Assembly (NCBI GenBank): GCA_023957755.1
Contig: JAMLGT010000001.1
Span: 186,001-250,000 of the forward strand
DNA from: Chitinophagaceae bacterium
GTDB lineage: Bacteria; Bacteroidota; Bacteroidia; Chitinophagales; Chitinophagaceae
Length of the DNA: 64,000 nucleotides
Direction of reading: 5' to 3'
Shown here: positions 37,543 to 47,100 of the stretch, in pieces
Layout of the letters: the number at the start of each line of letters is the position of its first letter
Numbering within the stretch: position 1 is the stretch's first letter
Position numbers and translations under genes: made by a program
The notes under the pieces: generated by a model
What the model was told of the DNA's origin: nothing
Database searches by the model: none
The model's input: only the letters and a program-made list of their open reading frames with translations

Positions 37543-39213
37543 TTATCCGTTCATACTGGTGAGGAACTCTGAATTGTCTTTTGTTCCTTTCATATTTTTA
37601 AGGAGCATGCTGATAGCTTCTTCCGGGTTCATGTCGGCAATGTGGTTACGTAGTACCCACATTCTCTGGAGCACATCCTTATCCATCAGCAGGTCGTCGC
37701 GGCGTGTAGATGAAGAGATGATATCGATGGCAGGGAAGATGCGGCGGTTACTGAGTCTGCGATCCAACTGCAACTCCATGTTACCGGTTCCTTTGAACTC
37801 TTCAAAGATTACTTCGTCCATCTTACTTCCTGTATCTACCAATGCGGTAGCGATAATTGTCAGGCTTCCGCCATTTTCAATCTTACGGGCTGCACCGAAA
37901 AATTGTTTTGGCTTCTGCATGGCGTTGGCTTCCACACCACCGGAGAGCACTTTACCACTGGCAGGAGAGACGGTATTGTGCGCGCGTGCAAGGCGTGTGA
38001 TACTATCCAGCAGAATCACTACATCATGTCCACTCTCTACCAGTCGCTTGGCTTTCTGGAGTGCCATCGTGCTTACTTTCACATGCTTTTCTGCAGGTTC
38101 GTCAAATGTAGAGGCAATTACTTCGGCCTTCACACTGCGTTCCATATCGGTTACCTCTTCCGGACGCTCATCCACCAGCACTATCATCAGGTAGCACTCA
38201 GGATGATTGGCAGCAATGGCATTGGCCACTTCCTTGAGCAGCATGGTCTTACCTGTCTTGGGTTGTGCTACAATCAGCCCTCGTTGCCCCTTTCCTATCG
38301 GGGTAAACAAGTCCATAATACGTGTGCTGTAGTTGGTGGGGCCGGTAAAAAGATTGAGTTTTTCGTAAGGAAATAAGGGTGTCAGATAGTCAAATGGTAC
38401 CCGATCGCGTACTTCCTCCGGTTTCTTGCCGTTGATGGTGTCCACCTTGAGTACGGCAAAATATTTTTCTCCTTCTTTTGGAGGCCTCACGGTACCATTT
38501 ACGGTGTCACCGGTTCTGAGTCCGAAGAGCTTTATCTGGCTTGGAGATACATATACGTCGTCGGGAGACGACAGGTAGTTATAGTCGCTGCTTCTGAGAA
38601 ATCCATAGCCATCGGGCATCATTTCTAATACGCCTTCCGCTTCAATGATACCATCAAACTCCAAATTGAAATTGGTTTCCTTCTTTTGCTTTTGCTGAGG
38701 GGCCGGCTGTATGGCCTCTTCTTCAGCAATTTCTTCCGGAAGCTCCAGATCCACTTCTTCATCATCTTTAAGCATATCTAAAAGGGATGGCGCTATGGAT
38801 TTGGGGTCGGCCAGTTCTTCTCCATGCTCCTCCACTCCTGCCTGACCTGCCGTTACCTCACCCGTAACATTCTCCGGAGGGGTCGGCTTGCTTTTTATAA
38901 CAGGCTTTCTTCGATCCTGTACTTTTTTGACGGGTTCTGCGCTGTGCACAGCACCGGCATCACTTTTATTTTCAGGAATGGCAGCAGATCCATTCTCTTT
39001 GTTGCCACCGGCGGGTTTGACGATGCGTTTACGCTTGGGACGAGCACCTTCGGAAGTCTCTTTTTTCTCGTTTTCCATTGTGGATTGGTTATTAATTATT
39101 TTTTCTATTAGATCTTGTTTTTTCAGGTGCTGAACGTCGGAGATGTTTTGCTGCTCAGCAATATCAAGCAACTCAGGAACGAGCATGTCGTTCAGTTGGT
39201 GTATGTTATACAT
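37543..39213 (-). CDS. rho: Transcription termination factor Rho
   Basis: Hexameric RNA helicase of 556 residues. Residues 1-45 hold the Rho N-terminal helical domain ([25 protein letters not shown]). About 45-185 is a long lysine-rich then acidic insertion that is disordered, as seen in many Bacteroidota Rho proteins. The CSD-like RNA-binding domain ([35 protein letters not shown]) and the ATPase core follow: Walker A QPKTGKT (317-323), Walker [15 protein letters not shown], and the Q-loop/R-loop region. It is about 140 residues longer than E. coli Rho because of the insertion. Confidence 0.96.
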   Translation of the reverse strand: MYNIHQLNDMLVPELLDIAEQQNISDVQHLKKQDLIEKIINNQSTMENEKKETSEGARPKRKRIVKPAGGNKENGSAAIPENKSDAGAVHSAEPVKKVQDRRKPVIKSKPTPPENVTGEVTAGQAGVEEHGEELADPKSIAPSLLDMLKDDEEVDLELPEEIAEEEAIQPAPQQKQKKETNFNLEFDGIIEAEGVLEMMPDGYGFLRSSDYNYLSSPDDVYVSPSQIKLFGLRTGDTVNGTVRPPKEGEKYFAVLKVDTINGKKPEEVRDRVPFDYLTPLFPYEKLNLFTGPTNYSTRIMDLFTPIGKGQRGLIVAQPKTGKTMLLKEVANAIAANHPECYLMIVLVDERPEEVTDMERSVKAEVIASTFDEPAEKHVKVSTMALQKAKRLVESGHDVVILLDSITRLARAHNTVSPASGKVLSGGVEANAMQKPKQFFGAARKIENGGSLTIIATALVDTGSKMDEVIFEEFKGTGNMELQLDRRLSNRRIFPAIDIISSSTRRDDLLMDKDVLQRMWVLRNHIADMNPEEAISMLLKNMKGTKDNSEFLTSMNG

Positions 39214-39459
39214 AAATCAGACTCAAAAATTATTAGTCAAAAAACCTTGCAGTTTGAAAAAAAACGATATGATATTTATTGGAAGTGGATTCTTATAGGA
39301 ACGTAGCAGTTTTGAAGTCTGCGTGGTTTACTGCTGCAATATTACAGCAAATTTAATTAAATGAATTTTTTTTGAGATAAAATTTTGGGAAGTGTGCTCT
39401 GGTTTTAAACGAAAAAAAGCTGAAATCTATTGTATTTACCGCCTTTTTGCCATGTTGAG

Positions 39460-39467
39460 TATATTTG
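39460..39467 (+). promoter_or_regulatory. -7 promoter element (TATATTTG) for asnS
   Basis: Exact TAnnTTTG match 19 bp before the asnS ATG; it argues against the TTG start at 39430. Confidence 0.55.
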
Positions 39468-39486
39468 CACCCTAAAAAAATATCTG

Positions 39487-40926
39487 ATGTTTAACAAAAG
39501 GACAGAAGTAGCGAAGGTTTTGAATGACGGGCAACCGGGAGAAGAAATGATTGTGATGGGATGGGTGCGGACATTTCGTAATAATCAGTTTATAGCACTT
39601 AACGACGGAAGCACCAATATTAATCTGCAGGTAGTGGCTCCGTTGGGCAAATTTGAGGATGCACTTCTGAGACGGCTCAATACCGGCACCGCGATTCGGG
39701 CTACAGGGAAAGTGGTAGCATCGCCTGGGAAAGGCCAGAGGGTGGAACTGGTAGCAGATCAGATTGACATTTTAGGGGATAGCGATGCCGAAAAGTATCC
39801 GCTTCAGCCCAAAAAACACAGCCTTGAGTTTCTCAGAGAAATCGCACATCTGAGATTTCGGACTAATACATTCGCTTCGGTATTTAGGGTGAGGAGCATT
39901 GTGGCTTATGCAATCCACAAGTTTTTTGTGGACAAAGGGTTTGTGTACTTACATGCGCCGATTATTACCGCTTCTGATGCTGAAGGTGCAGGAGAGACAT
40001 TTCACGTGACCAATTTTGATCTGGCGAATGTTCCCAAAGATGAGCATGGAAAAGTGGACTTTAAGGAAGATTTCTTTGGCCGGTCGGCGAACCTTACCGT
40101 TAGTGGACAGTTAGAGGCCGAATTAGCAGCAACGGCATTGGGAAACGTCTATACGTTTGGACCTACTTTTCGTGCAGAAAACAGTAATACGGCAAGACAC
40201 CTGGCAGAGTTCTGGATGATAGAGCCTGAAATGGCCTTTTACGATCTTGAGGATAATATGGATCTTGCAGAAGCCTTTATTAAATACATTATCAGGTATG
40301 CGCTTACACATTGCCCTGATGATATGGCCTTCCTGGCAAACAGGCTTGCTGAAGAGGAGAAACAAAAGCCGCAACAGGAAAGAAGTGAGATGGGGTTGGT
40401 GGAGAAACTCCAATTTGTAATTGATAATAATTTTGAAAGGATTACCTATACAGAGGCGATAGATATTCTAAAAAATTCTAATCATAATAAGAAAAAGAAG
40501 TTCCAGTATCCGGTGAATGAATGGGGCATCGACCTGCAGAGCGAACATGAGAGATATCTGGTGGAGAAACATTTTAAGAAACCGGTGATCCTGTATAACT
40601 ATCCGAAGGAGATTAAAGCCTTCTATATGCGGCAGAATGAAGATGGCAGGACGGTAGCCGCAATGGACATTCTGGCCCCGGGCATTGGAGAAATCGTAGG
40701 AGGATCACAAAGGGAAGAACGTCTGGATCAATTACAATCGAGGATGAAGGAGATGGGCATATCAGAGGAGGAACTGTTTTGGTACCTGGATATACGCAGG
40801 TTTGGTACCGTACCGCATGCAGGATTCGGGCTCGGATTCGAAAGGATGGTACAGTTTATCACGGGGATGACCAACATCAGAGATGTGATTCCATTCCCGC
40901 GTTATCCAAAGAATGTAGAATTTTAA
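39487..40926 (+). CDS. asnS: Asparagine--tRNA ligase
   Basis: Class II synthetase of 479 residues. The N-terminal OB-fold (MGWVRTFRNNQFIALNDGST) binds the anticodon. The catalytic domain has motif 1 (FFVDKGFVYLHAPIITASDA), motif 2 (TFRAENSNTARHLAEFWMIE) and motif 3 (GFGLGFERMVQFITG). The serine-type VSGQLEAE segment and absence of an Asp-specific insertion fit AsnS rather than AspS. The start was moved to the ATG downstream of the -7 element. It is followed after nine bases by the HD-domain gene. Confidence 0.96.
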   Translation: MFNKRTEVAKVLNDGQPGEEMIVMGWVRTFRNNQFIALNDGSTNINLQVVAPLGKFEDALLRRLNTGTAIRATGKVVASPGKGQRVELVADQIDILGDSDAEKYPLQPKKHSLEFLREIAHLRFRTNTFASVFRVRSIVAYAIHKFFVDKGFVYLHAPIITASDAEGAGETFHVTNFDLANVPKDEHGKVDFKEDFFGRSANLTVSGQLEAELAATALGNVYTFGPTFRAENSNTARHLAEFWMIEPEMAFYDLEDNMDLAEAFIKYIIRYALTHCPDDMAFLANRLAEEEKQKPQQERSEMGLVEKLQFVIDNNFERITYTEAIDILKNSNHNKKKKFQYPVNEWGIDLQSEHERYLVEKHFKKPVILYNYPKEIKAFYMRQNEDGRTVAAMDILAPGIGEIVGGSQREERLDQLQSRMKEMGISEEELFWYLDIRRFGTVPHAGFGLGFERMVQFITGMTNIRDVIPFPRYPKNVEF

Positions 40927-40935
40927 TTAGCTGTT

Positions 40936-41535
40936 ATGTCAATGATTATAGGCCGTCAGGAGTTTGGCCGCCCAGAAGATGCAGGCAAAGTGCTCACAAC
41001 CGAAGAGGCATTCACACTGCTGAACGAGTGGGTATTGAATCCCAGATTACAGTTACACATGAAGCAGGTGGGGCACCTGATGAAGGAATGGGCAAAGGAG
41101 AAAGAGAGCTTGAACGATGCGGATCAGCATCGTTGGTACATAGCAGGCCTGCTACATGATGCTGACTGGGATCAATGGCCCGAATCGCATTGTAAAAGAA
41201 TCATTGAAGAGTTGGAACGCAGGCATGTTGATCCCGAGGTAATACATGCCATTGCTTCGCATGGCCCGGTGCATTTTGGAGTAGAGCCTGTCACCAGGAT
41301 GGACAAGATGTTGTATGCCTTTGATGAGCTATCTGGACTTGTCCACGCCTACTCACTGATGCGCCCTACAGGATACGATGGGATGGAACTAAAGGGTGTG
41401 AAGAAGCGGTTGAAAGAAAAATATTTCGCAGCAAATGTATCCAGAGAAGAAATTCAGGATGCAGCAGACAGGGCAGCGGTACCGCTTGAAGAGTTAATAC
41501 AATTTATTATTTCGCACCAGAAGAATGCAGTATAA
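40936..41535 (+). CDS. HD-domain putative metal-dependent phosphohydrolase
   Basis: A 199-residue HD-superfamily protein. The metal ligands are visible in LHMKQVGHLM (His), AGLLHDADWDQW (HD) and AIASHGP (His), with a distal Asp in MDKMLYAFDEL. Proteins of this size and layout occur widely as conserved hydrolases of unknown substrate. It is nine bases downstream of asnS and likely co-transcribed. Its stop codon lies in the A-run that forms the T-run of the converging gene's terminator. Confidence 0.8.
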   Translation: MSMIIGRQEFGRPEDAGKVLTTEEAFTLLNEWVLNPRLQLHMKQVGHLMKEWAKEKESLNDADQHRWYIAGLLHDADWDQWPESHCKRIIEELERRHVDPEVIHAIASHGPVHFGVEPVTRMDKMLYAFDELSGLVHAYSLMRPTGYDGMELKGVKKRLKEKYFAANVSREEIQDAADRAAVPLEELIQFIISHQKNAV

Positions 41536-41573
41536 AAAAACGCAGACAGGCCCTGTCAGTAGCATGTCTGCGT
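41534..41573 (-). terminator. Intrinsic terminator of the deoxyhypusine-synthase-family gene
   Basis: On the minus strand a perfect 9-bp stem ACGCAGACA/TGTCTGCGT with a 16-nt loop, followed by seven T. It overlaps the HD gene's stop codon. Confidence 0.85.
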
Positions 41574-41584
41574 CTATCAAAAGA

Positions 41585-42559
41585 TTACCAGCCTAATATC
41601 CACGCAAAAATCAGAGGCGCTACAATGGTGGCATCACTCTCTACAATGAATTTTGGAGTGTGAATATCCAGTTTACCCCAGGTAATTTTTTCGTTAGGGA
41701 CAGCGCCTGAGTAGGAACCGTAGGAAGTAGTACTGTCTGATATCTGGCAGAAGTAACTCCAGAACGGAACGTCTGTCCATTCCAGATCCTGATACATCAT
41801 GGGCACCACGCAGATGGGGAAATCGCCGGCGATACCTCCACCGATTTGGAAAAATCCTACCCCTTTGCCACCAGAGTTATGACGATACCACTCCGTAAGT
41901 GCTACCATATACTCGATGCCACTCTTCATAGTAGAAGCTTTCAGTTCGCCTTTAATGACATAAGAAGCAAAGATGTTACCCATAGTACTGTCTTCCCATC
42001 CGGGTACGATGATAGGGATATTCTTTTCTGCAGCAGCAAGCATCCAGCTGTTTTTGGGGTCTATCTCATAGTATTGCTCCAGCACTTTGCTTCTCAATAA
42101 CTGGTACATATATTCGTGGGGCAGGTATCGTTCCCCTTTTTCGTCTGCTGCTTTCCATATTTTATAAATATGCTGCTGAATTCTGCGGAAAGCCTCCTCT
42201 TCGGGAATGCAGGTATCTGTAACGCGGTTGTAATGATTTTCCAGAAGCTCCCATTCTTCCTGCGGACTCAGGTCGCGATAGTGGGGCACCCGCTTATAAT
42301 GGCTGTGTGCTACCAGATTCATAATATCCTCTTCAAGGTTGGCTCCGGTGCAACTGATGATTGCTACTTTATCCTGGCGGATCATTTCTGCCAGTGAAAT
42401 GCCCAATTCGGCGGTACTCATAGCGCCGGCCATAGATATAAGCATCTTGCCACCTTCGGCGAGGTGTGCTTCATATCCTTTGGCCGCATCCATCAGTGCG
42501 GCTGCATTAAAATGTCTGTAATGGTGTTCGATAAACTGTGAAACAGGTCCTTTGTTCAT
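41585..42559 (-). CDS. Deoxyhypusine synthase-family protein
   Basis: A 324-residue NAD-dependent enzyme of the deoxyhypusine/homospermidine synthase family. It has the Rossmann NAD-binding segments (MLISMAGAMSTAELGISLAE, IISCTGANLEEDIMNLVAHS, FFQIGGGIAGDFPI) and the catalytic-lysine loop as NEKITWGKLD, equivalent to the WGK loop of eukaryotic deoxyhypusine synthase. Bacteria lack eIF5A, so bacterial members are thought to act on free polyamines (homospermidine-type products) or unknown acceptors. The start is the ATG at 42559; the TTG at 42583 sits in the promoter element. Monocistronic. Confidence 0.9.
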   Translation of the reverse strand: MNKGPVSQFIEHHYRHFNAAALMDAAKGYEAHLAEGGKMLISMAGAMSTAELGISLAEMIRQDKVAIISCTGANLEEDIMNLVAHSHYKRVPHYRDLSPQEEWELLENHYNRVTDTCIPEEEAFRRIQQHIYKIWKAADEKGERYLPHEYMYQLLRSKVLEQYYEIDPKNSWMLAAAEKNIPIIVPGWEDSTMGNIFASYVIKGELKASTMKSGIEYMVALTEWYRHNSGGKGVGFFQIGGGIAGDFPICVVPMMYQDLEWTDVPFWSYFCQISDSTTSYGSYSGAVPNEKITWGKLDIHTPKFIVESDATIVAPLIFAWILGW

Positions 42560-42580
42560 TATGCTACTAATTATTTTTTG

Positions 42581-42588
42581 CAAAAGTA
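42581..42588 (-). promoter_or_regulatory. -7 promoter element (TACTTTTG, minus strand)
   Basis: Exact TAnnTTTG match 21 bp before the ATG of the deoxyhypusine-synthase-family gene. Confidence 0.5.
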
Positions 42589-42809
42589 AACGATTTTTAA
42601 GCGAAGGAAAGCGCGCTCCGGCGAGCTACACACATCTGAAATGGTAATTTTTTCTTCTGGTAAATAGCTTTTGGTTTGCCAATTCTGCATTGTCTGAAAA
42701 GAGAGTTCGGCATCATTTTGGTTATCTTTACTAATAATTTGTACTCAAAGGGTATAGCAATGCGGTTACGGGGTAGTATTCTATCGGACTGTAATCTCCT
42801 AAATTTTAT

Positions 42810-43526
42810 GTGGTGAAAAAACTTAGAACACTCTCTCTTCTTGTCCTATGCTTATGTATTTCGGGTATTAGTCAGGCACAGAAAGAAAAAATAAATACCG
42901 ACCGGCCTGATCAAAGCGATGGGGTTTACACAGTTCCCAAAGGGGCTCTTCAACTGGAGAACGGGCTTATGATAGCAGACAGGGAATTCGAGAACAACCT
43001 GCTGCTTCGATATGGTGTGGGCCGTACTACAGAGCTTAGATTGTTAGTTGACGCAGGTAAAGAACAGAATAATAAAGGGGTGAAGCCCATTACTTTTAGT
43101 GTGAAACAAAGAATTGCGCAGCAGAGAAATATCCTTCCGGCCATTTCTTTTTCAGGATATTTATCATACGGAAAGCTGGCAAGCAAGGATTTTCAGTCAG
43201 ATGCGTGGGGATCCGAACTGACACTTGCGTTTGAGAATGAACTAAGCGACAGGTTTACTTTAGGATATAATGTGGGCACTTCACACAGGTTTGATAATCT
43301 GATACTGACAGCCGGACTGGGCTATGATGCCACTGAGAAGGTGTCAGCGTATCTGGAATATTTCTCCACAATAGCCTCTACCCATTCGGAACACAACATG
43401 GATGTAGGGCTGTTGTATTTGATACATCCACAGATGCAATTGGATATTGCGGCAGGGCATTCCTTATTTACTTCAGAAGACCGGCTCTTTACCACCTTCG
43501 GTATTTCGTATAGGTTTGACAGATAA
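42810..43526 (+). CDS. Predicted outer-membrane beta-barrel protein of the MetA-pathway/transporter type
   Basis: A 238-residue exported protein with a signal peptide ending GISQAQ. The mature start KINTDRPDQSDGVYTVPKGALQLENGL is a recurrent pattern in the outer-membrane family PF13557 (putative phenol-degradation transporter), and the body alternates like a 10-12-strand barrel, ending in an aromatic TTFGISYRFDR. Substrate unknown. The frame begins GTG-GTG; no in-frame ATG exists near the signal peptide (an ATG at 42808 is out of frame), so start is GTG at 42810 or 42813. Confidence 0.75.
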   Translation: MVKKLRTLSLLVLCLCISGISQAQKEKINTDRPDQSDGVYTVPKGALQLENGLMIADREFENNLLLRYGVGRTTELRLLVDAGKEQNNKGVKPITFSVKQRIAQQRNILPAISFSGYLSYGKLASKDFQSDAWGSELTLAFENELSDRFTLGYNVGTSHRFDNLILTAGLGYDATEKVSAYLEYFSTIASTHSEHNMDVGLLYLIHPQMQLDIAAGHSLFTSEDRLFTTFGISYRFDR

Positions 43527-43663
43527 TTGGTACGATTTTAAAAAATTACAATTAACCGGGTCGGCTGGCGATATTAAGGTCGGAGCCGTTGTGTTTTTGC
43601 ACAACTGCCATAGCAGTTACTATTTCTGTCGTTTAGTCTAATCTAACCCATTCGCATATCTCC

Positions 43664-45646
43664 CTATTTCTTCAGGAAGGTTATTTTGCCGGTTGCCCCA
43701 TCTATTGTGGTGTTCAGATAATACACGCCGGTTGTAAGTTGCGAAATATGAATCTCCGGATAATTTAGCCCTCTATTTAGTTTTAAAGGTTGTTTGAGTA
43801 CTGTAGCTCCGGTTGCGTTAGTAACAGTTGCAATCACCGATTGTGCCTTTTCTGCCCTGACTCTCAAATGCAGGGCGACTGTAGCGGGATTAGGATAAAC
43901 TTCCATTACTACTGAAGGGGCAGTGAAATTTATATTAATAGTATGGCTATACGTAAACCACCCATCCTTATCCTTAATTTTAAGACGGTATAGGTTGATT
44001 CTCTCCTGTGGGAATCTGTCTTCAAATCTATAATTATGATTTCCTGTTGTGGATACCGCGGTTATCTTACCTATGGTTACAAAGGAGTTTCCATCGGCAC
44101 TGCGTTCAACTTCAAACCCTTTGGTGTGTATTTCGTTTGCAGTTTGCCATTGTAGCACGATGGTGTTTTGCTGTAGGTTTCCTTCGAAGTTTATTAGTGT
44201 AAGCGGTAGTGCATTTTCGGCAGTGCTCACAAAAAACCCGCTGAATCCTGTTACGGGAAAGGTAAGTGTCCATGCCTGAATATCATCACGCCATTCAACG
44301 GCAGGCGTAATAAATACGGTGCTTCCCGAACTGTAATTGTCAGGATCGGGGGTTCCCGTAAATGTGCCGTGGTATTGAGTAATTCTTATTTTTCCGTTAT
44401 CCGTCTTATTAGTCGGAAGCAGTGCTAACCCAAGGGCGTTATTGGTAACATAGCTATTGTAGTCATCAAAATCTTTCTGTGTAAAATATAAGACGATGGT
44501 TGCTGTAGCATTGTTGGCGTTGCTTGCCGGTTCGATATCGTAATGGCGTTGTACATAAGGAATTCCGCCGGTAGTTTTTACAGAGAGGTCTTTGGTCACT
44601 TCAGCCGTTACTTCTCCGGATAGCTTGTTTGTAGTTCCTGTGGGGATCAGTGTGGCGATGATATTTAGTCCGTCAGTTATGTTAGCGACAGTGGTGGATT
44701 CTGTGATGGTGGTGCTTCCACCGTGTGAAGTTTCGGGAACTGTATAGTTCACTACGGCCGTATCGCTTGTGAGTGTCAGGTCTGTGACGACAGTATTGGT
44801 AATCGTGGCATAATATACTCCCGGAGTAGTAGGCGTATAGGAGCTGTCGCCTGCTAGAGTAGCTACAGCAGCGCCATCTTTGTACCATGTGTAGGTATTG
44901 TTTGCAGGGGTGCCACCGGCAAAGACAGACAGGGTACCCAATGAATGGTAAATGGGTACAATTTCCTGATCCTGGTAATACAGCTCAAAACCTGAGTGAG
45001 TTTCCGAAAACGTTTTGGCTGCCTGGACGAAAGGCTCCAGATCTGCAAAATTGAATCGGTTATTGTTTAGTGAAAGCATAAAATTTTCCCGGATTAACGC
45101 CTGCGGGATGGTGCCGCTCAGTCGTGAGTATTGTAGATCGAGGGTTTGTAAGCTTCCGATATTGCCAATAGACTGAGGGATACTCCCTGTCAGATAAGTG
45201 GAGTAGAGATATAAATACTTCAGCTTAGACAGGTTGCCCAACGAGGAAGGGATGGACCCTGTAAGATAGTTTGCCCCCAGGTTCAGGCTTTCCAGATTAG
45301 TCAGATTCCCCATTGCATAGGGGATGGAACCGGAGAGTTGATTGTCGATAAGGTTGAGAAAGACCAATCCGGTCAGGTTGCCGAAGCTTGCGGGGATTGT
45401 GTCTTTAATGAGATTTCCCATCATTTCGATTCCGGTGACTCTTCCTCCACTCACAGTGACCCCTGTCCATGTACCAACCCGAGACGATGAATTCCAGTTG
45501 GTGTGGTCACGCCAGTTTGGTCCATCGGTGCTGTTATAGAAATCTACCAGTGCCAAAGAGTCTTGAACACTTACCTGAGCATCTACGGAGTTGAGGTTGG
45601 CCAGAAAAAAAGGGGATAAGATTGTGAAGAGGTATTTCAGGTGCAT
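43664..45646 (-). CDS. Secreted leucine-rich-repeat protein with T9SS sorting domain
   Basis: A 660-residue surface protein. The signal peptide (MHLKYLFTILS to VDAQ) is followed by an LRR cap (ALVDFYNSTDGPNW, WTGVTVSGGRVTGIEM), five to six plant-type LRRs of the form GSIPSSLGNLSKLKYLYLYS, a PKD/Ig-like domain (NTYTWYKDGAAVATLAGDSS), a beta domain with PYVQRHYDIEPASN, a fibronectin-like region (ITLQWQTAN-type) and a T9SS type A domain (MEVYPNPATVALHLRVRAEK to ITFLKK). Probable adhesion or matrix role. The start is the internal ATG beginning the signal peptide; an ATG at 45688 adds 14 residues. Confidence 0.85.
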   Translation of the reverse strand: MHLKYLFTILSPFFLANLNSVDAQVSVQDSLALVDFYNSTDGPNWRDHTNWNSSSRVGTWTGVTVSGGRVTGIEMMGNLIKDTIPASFGNLTGLVFLNLIDNQLSGSIPYAMGNLTNLESLNLGANYLTGSIPSSLGNLSKLKYLYLYSTYLTGSIPQSIGNIGSLQTLDLQYSRLSGTIPQALIRENFMLSLNNNRFNFADLEPFVQAAKTFSETHSGFELYYQDQEIVPIYHSLGTLSVFAGGTPANNTYTWYKDGAAVATLAGDSSYTPTTPGVYYATITNTVVTDLTLTSDTAVVNYTVPETSHGGSTTITESTTVANITDGLNIIATLIPTGTTNKLSGEVTAEVTKDLSVKTTGGIPYVQRHYDIEPASNANNATATIVLYFTQKDFDDYNSYVTNNALGLALLPTNKTDNGKIRITQYHGTFTGTPDPDNYSSGSTVFITPAVEWRDDIQAWTLTFPVTGFSGFFVSTAENALPLTLINFEGNLQQNTIVLQWQTANEIHTKGFEVERSADGNSFVTIGKITAVSTTGNHNYRFEDRFPQERINLYRLKIKDKDGWFTYSHTININFTAPSVVMEVYPNPATVALHLRVRAEKAQSVIATVTNATGATVLKQPLKLNRGLNYPEIHISQLTTGVYYLNTTIDGATGKITFLKK

Positions 45647-45688
45647 TTTTGAAGGTGCTATGTTACTGAAAGGTAATAATTCTGTCAT

Positions 45689-46006
45689 AGTTCATCACAA
45701 TATTTTTAGTTATTACTGTCCGCCTAAGTTGGGCTAAAGCCCACCGTGCTTAGGTTTTGAATTTATGACCCAGCCCTTCAGTATATGGACTATGAAGATC
45801 TTATTCAAACAAGGGCTTTAGCCTCATTTGAATAATTTAACCGCACAAGGATGATTCTTAATATGTGATGTCTTACGGTACAGTATTCTAGGGTAACAGA
45901 TTTTCGGGGGGCTATGTATTGTGGCTTTCAATACCGATTCCGATGCTTCGAAAAAAAAAGCGCCACAGTTTTTTATGACGCTTTATGATGAGTTATAACG
46001 TGGTGA
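45689..46006. repeat. Intergenic palindromic repeat cluster (GGGCTTTAGCC type)
   Basis: About 320 bases without a gene. It contains TGGGCTaaAGCCCA (45730-45743) nested inside CCTAAG (45723-45728) and CTTAGG (45749-45754), then a perfect 9-bp inverted repeat TTATTCAAA/TTTGAATAA (45801-45809 and 45827-45835) whose loop again contains GGGCTTTAGCC. The shared core in both hairpins suggests a dispersed palindromic (REP-like) element. The left end of the next gene's terminator occupies 45951-45984. Confidence 0.6.
45951..45984 (-). terminator. Intrinsic terminator of the PDZ-protein gene
   Basis: On the minus strand an 8-bp stem AAGCGTCA/TGGCGCTT (one T-G pair), 10-nt loop, then nine or more T in total with the stem's edge; 22 bp after the stop codon. 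Confidence 0.8.
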
Positions 46007-46975
46007 CTATAGTTCCACCTTCTTTAATTTCTTTGGTACTTTGATGGTAACTGTCATTGGTTTCTTATCGCGGATAAGATTGAGCTTGTATTCTTCTCCG
46101 TCTTTACCGGTGATTTTTCCTGTTACGTCGTCCACACTTTTGATGGGGTTACCATTGATAGTAGTGATAAGGTCGCCTACTTTAATGCCTGCCTTGTCTG
46201 CATAGGAATCAGGAGTTACCTTAAGCACAGTTACGCCATTACTGTTTTCTGTTTCCTGAATTTGCAAACCTAATGAAGGGCCTGATCGCGGCCTGATTCG
46301 GTAGCCAAAAACTTCTTCTGATTTTGGAAAATAGGGCAATCTTTTGAACAGGTAACCTTTAAATGAACTATCCGGCATCTTAAAATTAAACTGGTCAAAT
46401 GGCCCAAAGCGGCTTATGACGGAATCCACATCAATAATTGTCATACGGTTGTTTTGCTCGCCCAATACGGCAGAAAGTGTCTGTTTTTTGCCGTTTCGGA
46501 GAATTTCTATGTTAACCTTCTGATCCGGTTTCAGGGATCTCACTGCTTTAGAAAGAGCTTCAGGGCCATCGATGGCAGTTTCGTGAAGCTTTGTAATGAT
46601 ATCTCCTTTTTGCAACCCGGCTTTCTCTGCGGGGCTTCCGGAACTCACTTCCGTAATCTCTGCTCCCTTATCATTTTTCTGTGTGGCTACCCCAAGGAAA
46701 GTAATTCCATCCAGCTTATAGCCCTGGACAGTTCGGGCGCCCCTCCGGCCTGAACGATTACGTGTAACAGTTATTGACTGGATATCGTCAGGGGAAATTG
46801 CTTTTCCCTCTACGATGAGCGGGCTCATCTCGCCGGGCTTTATGGTTTTTACTTCGCCCGACTTCAGGCGTATGGTAATTTCTTTTTGGTCTTGCGACTT
46901 CTCCTGCGCGAATGTGGGGTATGCAGACAGCGCCCCGAATAGAAATGCAGGAATCAGAAAAAATATTCTTTTCAT
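46007..46975 (-). CDS. Exported two-PDZ-domain protein without protease domain
   Basis: 322 residues with a signal peptide ending PTFAQ. The first PDZ domain is about 90-175 (FLGVATQKNDKGAEITEVSS, SPAEKAGLQKGDIITKL) and the second about 230-315 (SLGLQIQETENSNGVTVLKV, ADKAGIKVGDLITTINGNPI). No trypsin-like catalytic domain (no GNSGGP) is present, so this is a HtrA-like PDZ pair alone, probably an envelope scaffold or substrate-presenting partner. It has its own -7 element and terminator. Confidence 0.85.
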   Translation of the reverse strand: MKRIFFLIPAFLFGALSAYPTFAQEKSQDQKEITIRLKSGEVKTIKPGEMSPLIVEGKAISPDDIQSITVTRNRSGRRGARTVQGYKLDGITFLGVATQKNDKGAEITEVSSGSPAEKAGLQKGDIITKLHETAIDGPEALSKAVRSLKPDQKVNIEILRNGKKQTLSAVLGEQNNRMTIIDVDSVISRFGPFDQFNFKMPDSSFKGYLFKRLPYFPKSEEVFGYRIRPRSGPSLGLQIQETENSNGVTVLKVTPDSYADKAGIKVGDLITTINGNPIKSVDDVTGKITGKDGEEYKLNLIRDKKPMTVTIKVPKKLKKVEL

Positions 46976-47010
46976 GCTGAAGTGTTTAATGTACGAAAAA
47001 TAACGTAGAA

Positions 47011-47018
47011 CAAATATA
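47011..47018 (-). promoter_or_regulatory. -7 promoter element (TATATTTG, minus strand) for PDZ-protein gene
   Basis: Exact TAnnTTTG match 35 bp before the ATG. Confidence 0.5.
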
Positions 47019-47100
47019 AACGCAATTTATTTATCTACGAATATTTTCGGAAAAAACAAACCGGATATTAACGTTCTTTTACAGCGATTTAACAAGGAGG

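Noticed and set aside
43588-43618. Overlapping 6-bp hairpins (GTTGTG/CACAAC and AACTGC/GCAGTT) after the outer-membrane protein gene as a terminator
   Set aside because: The stems are short, mutually exclusive and have no T-run, so I do not call a terminator.
45647-45688. ATG at 45688 as start of the LRR protein
   Set aside because: It adds 14 residues before a good signal peptide that starts at the ATG at 45646. It cannot be fully excluded.
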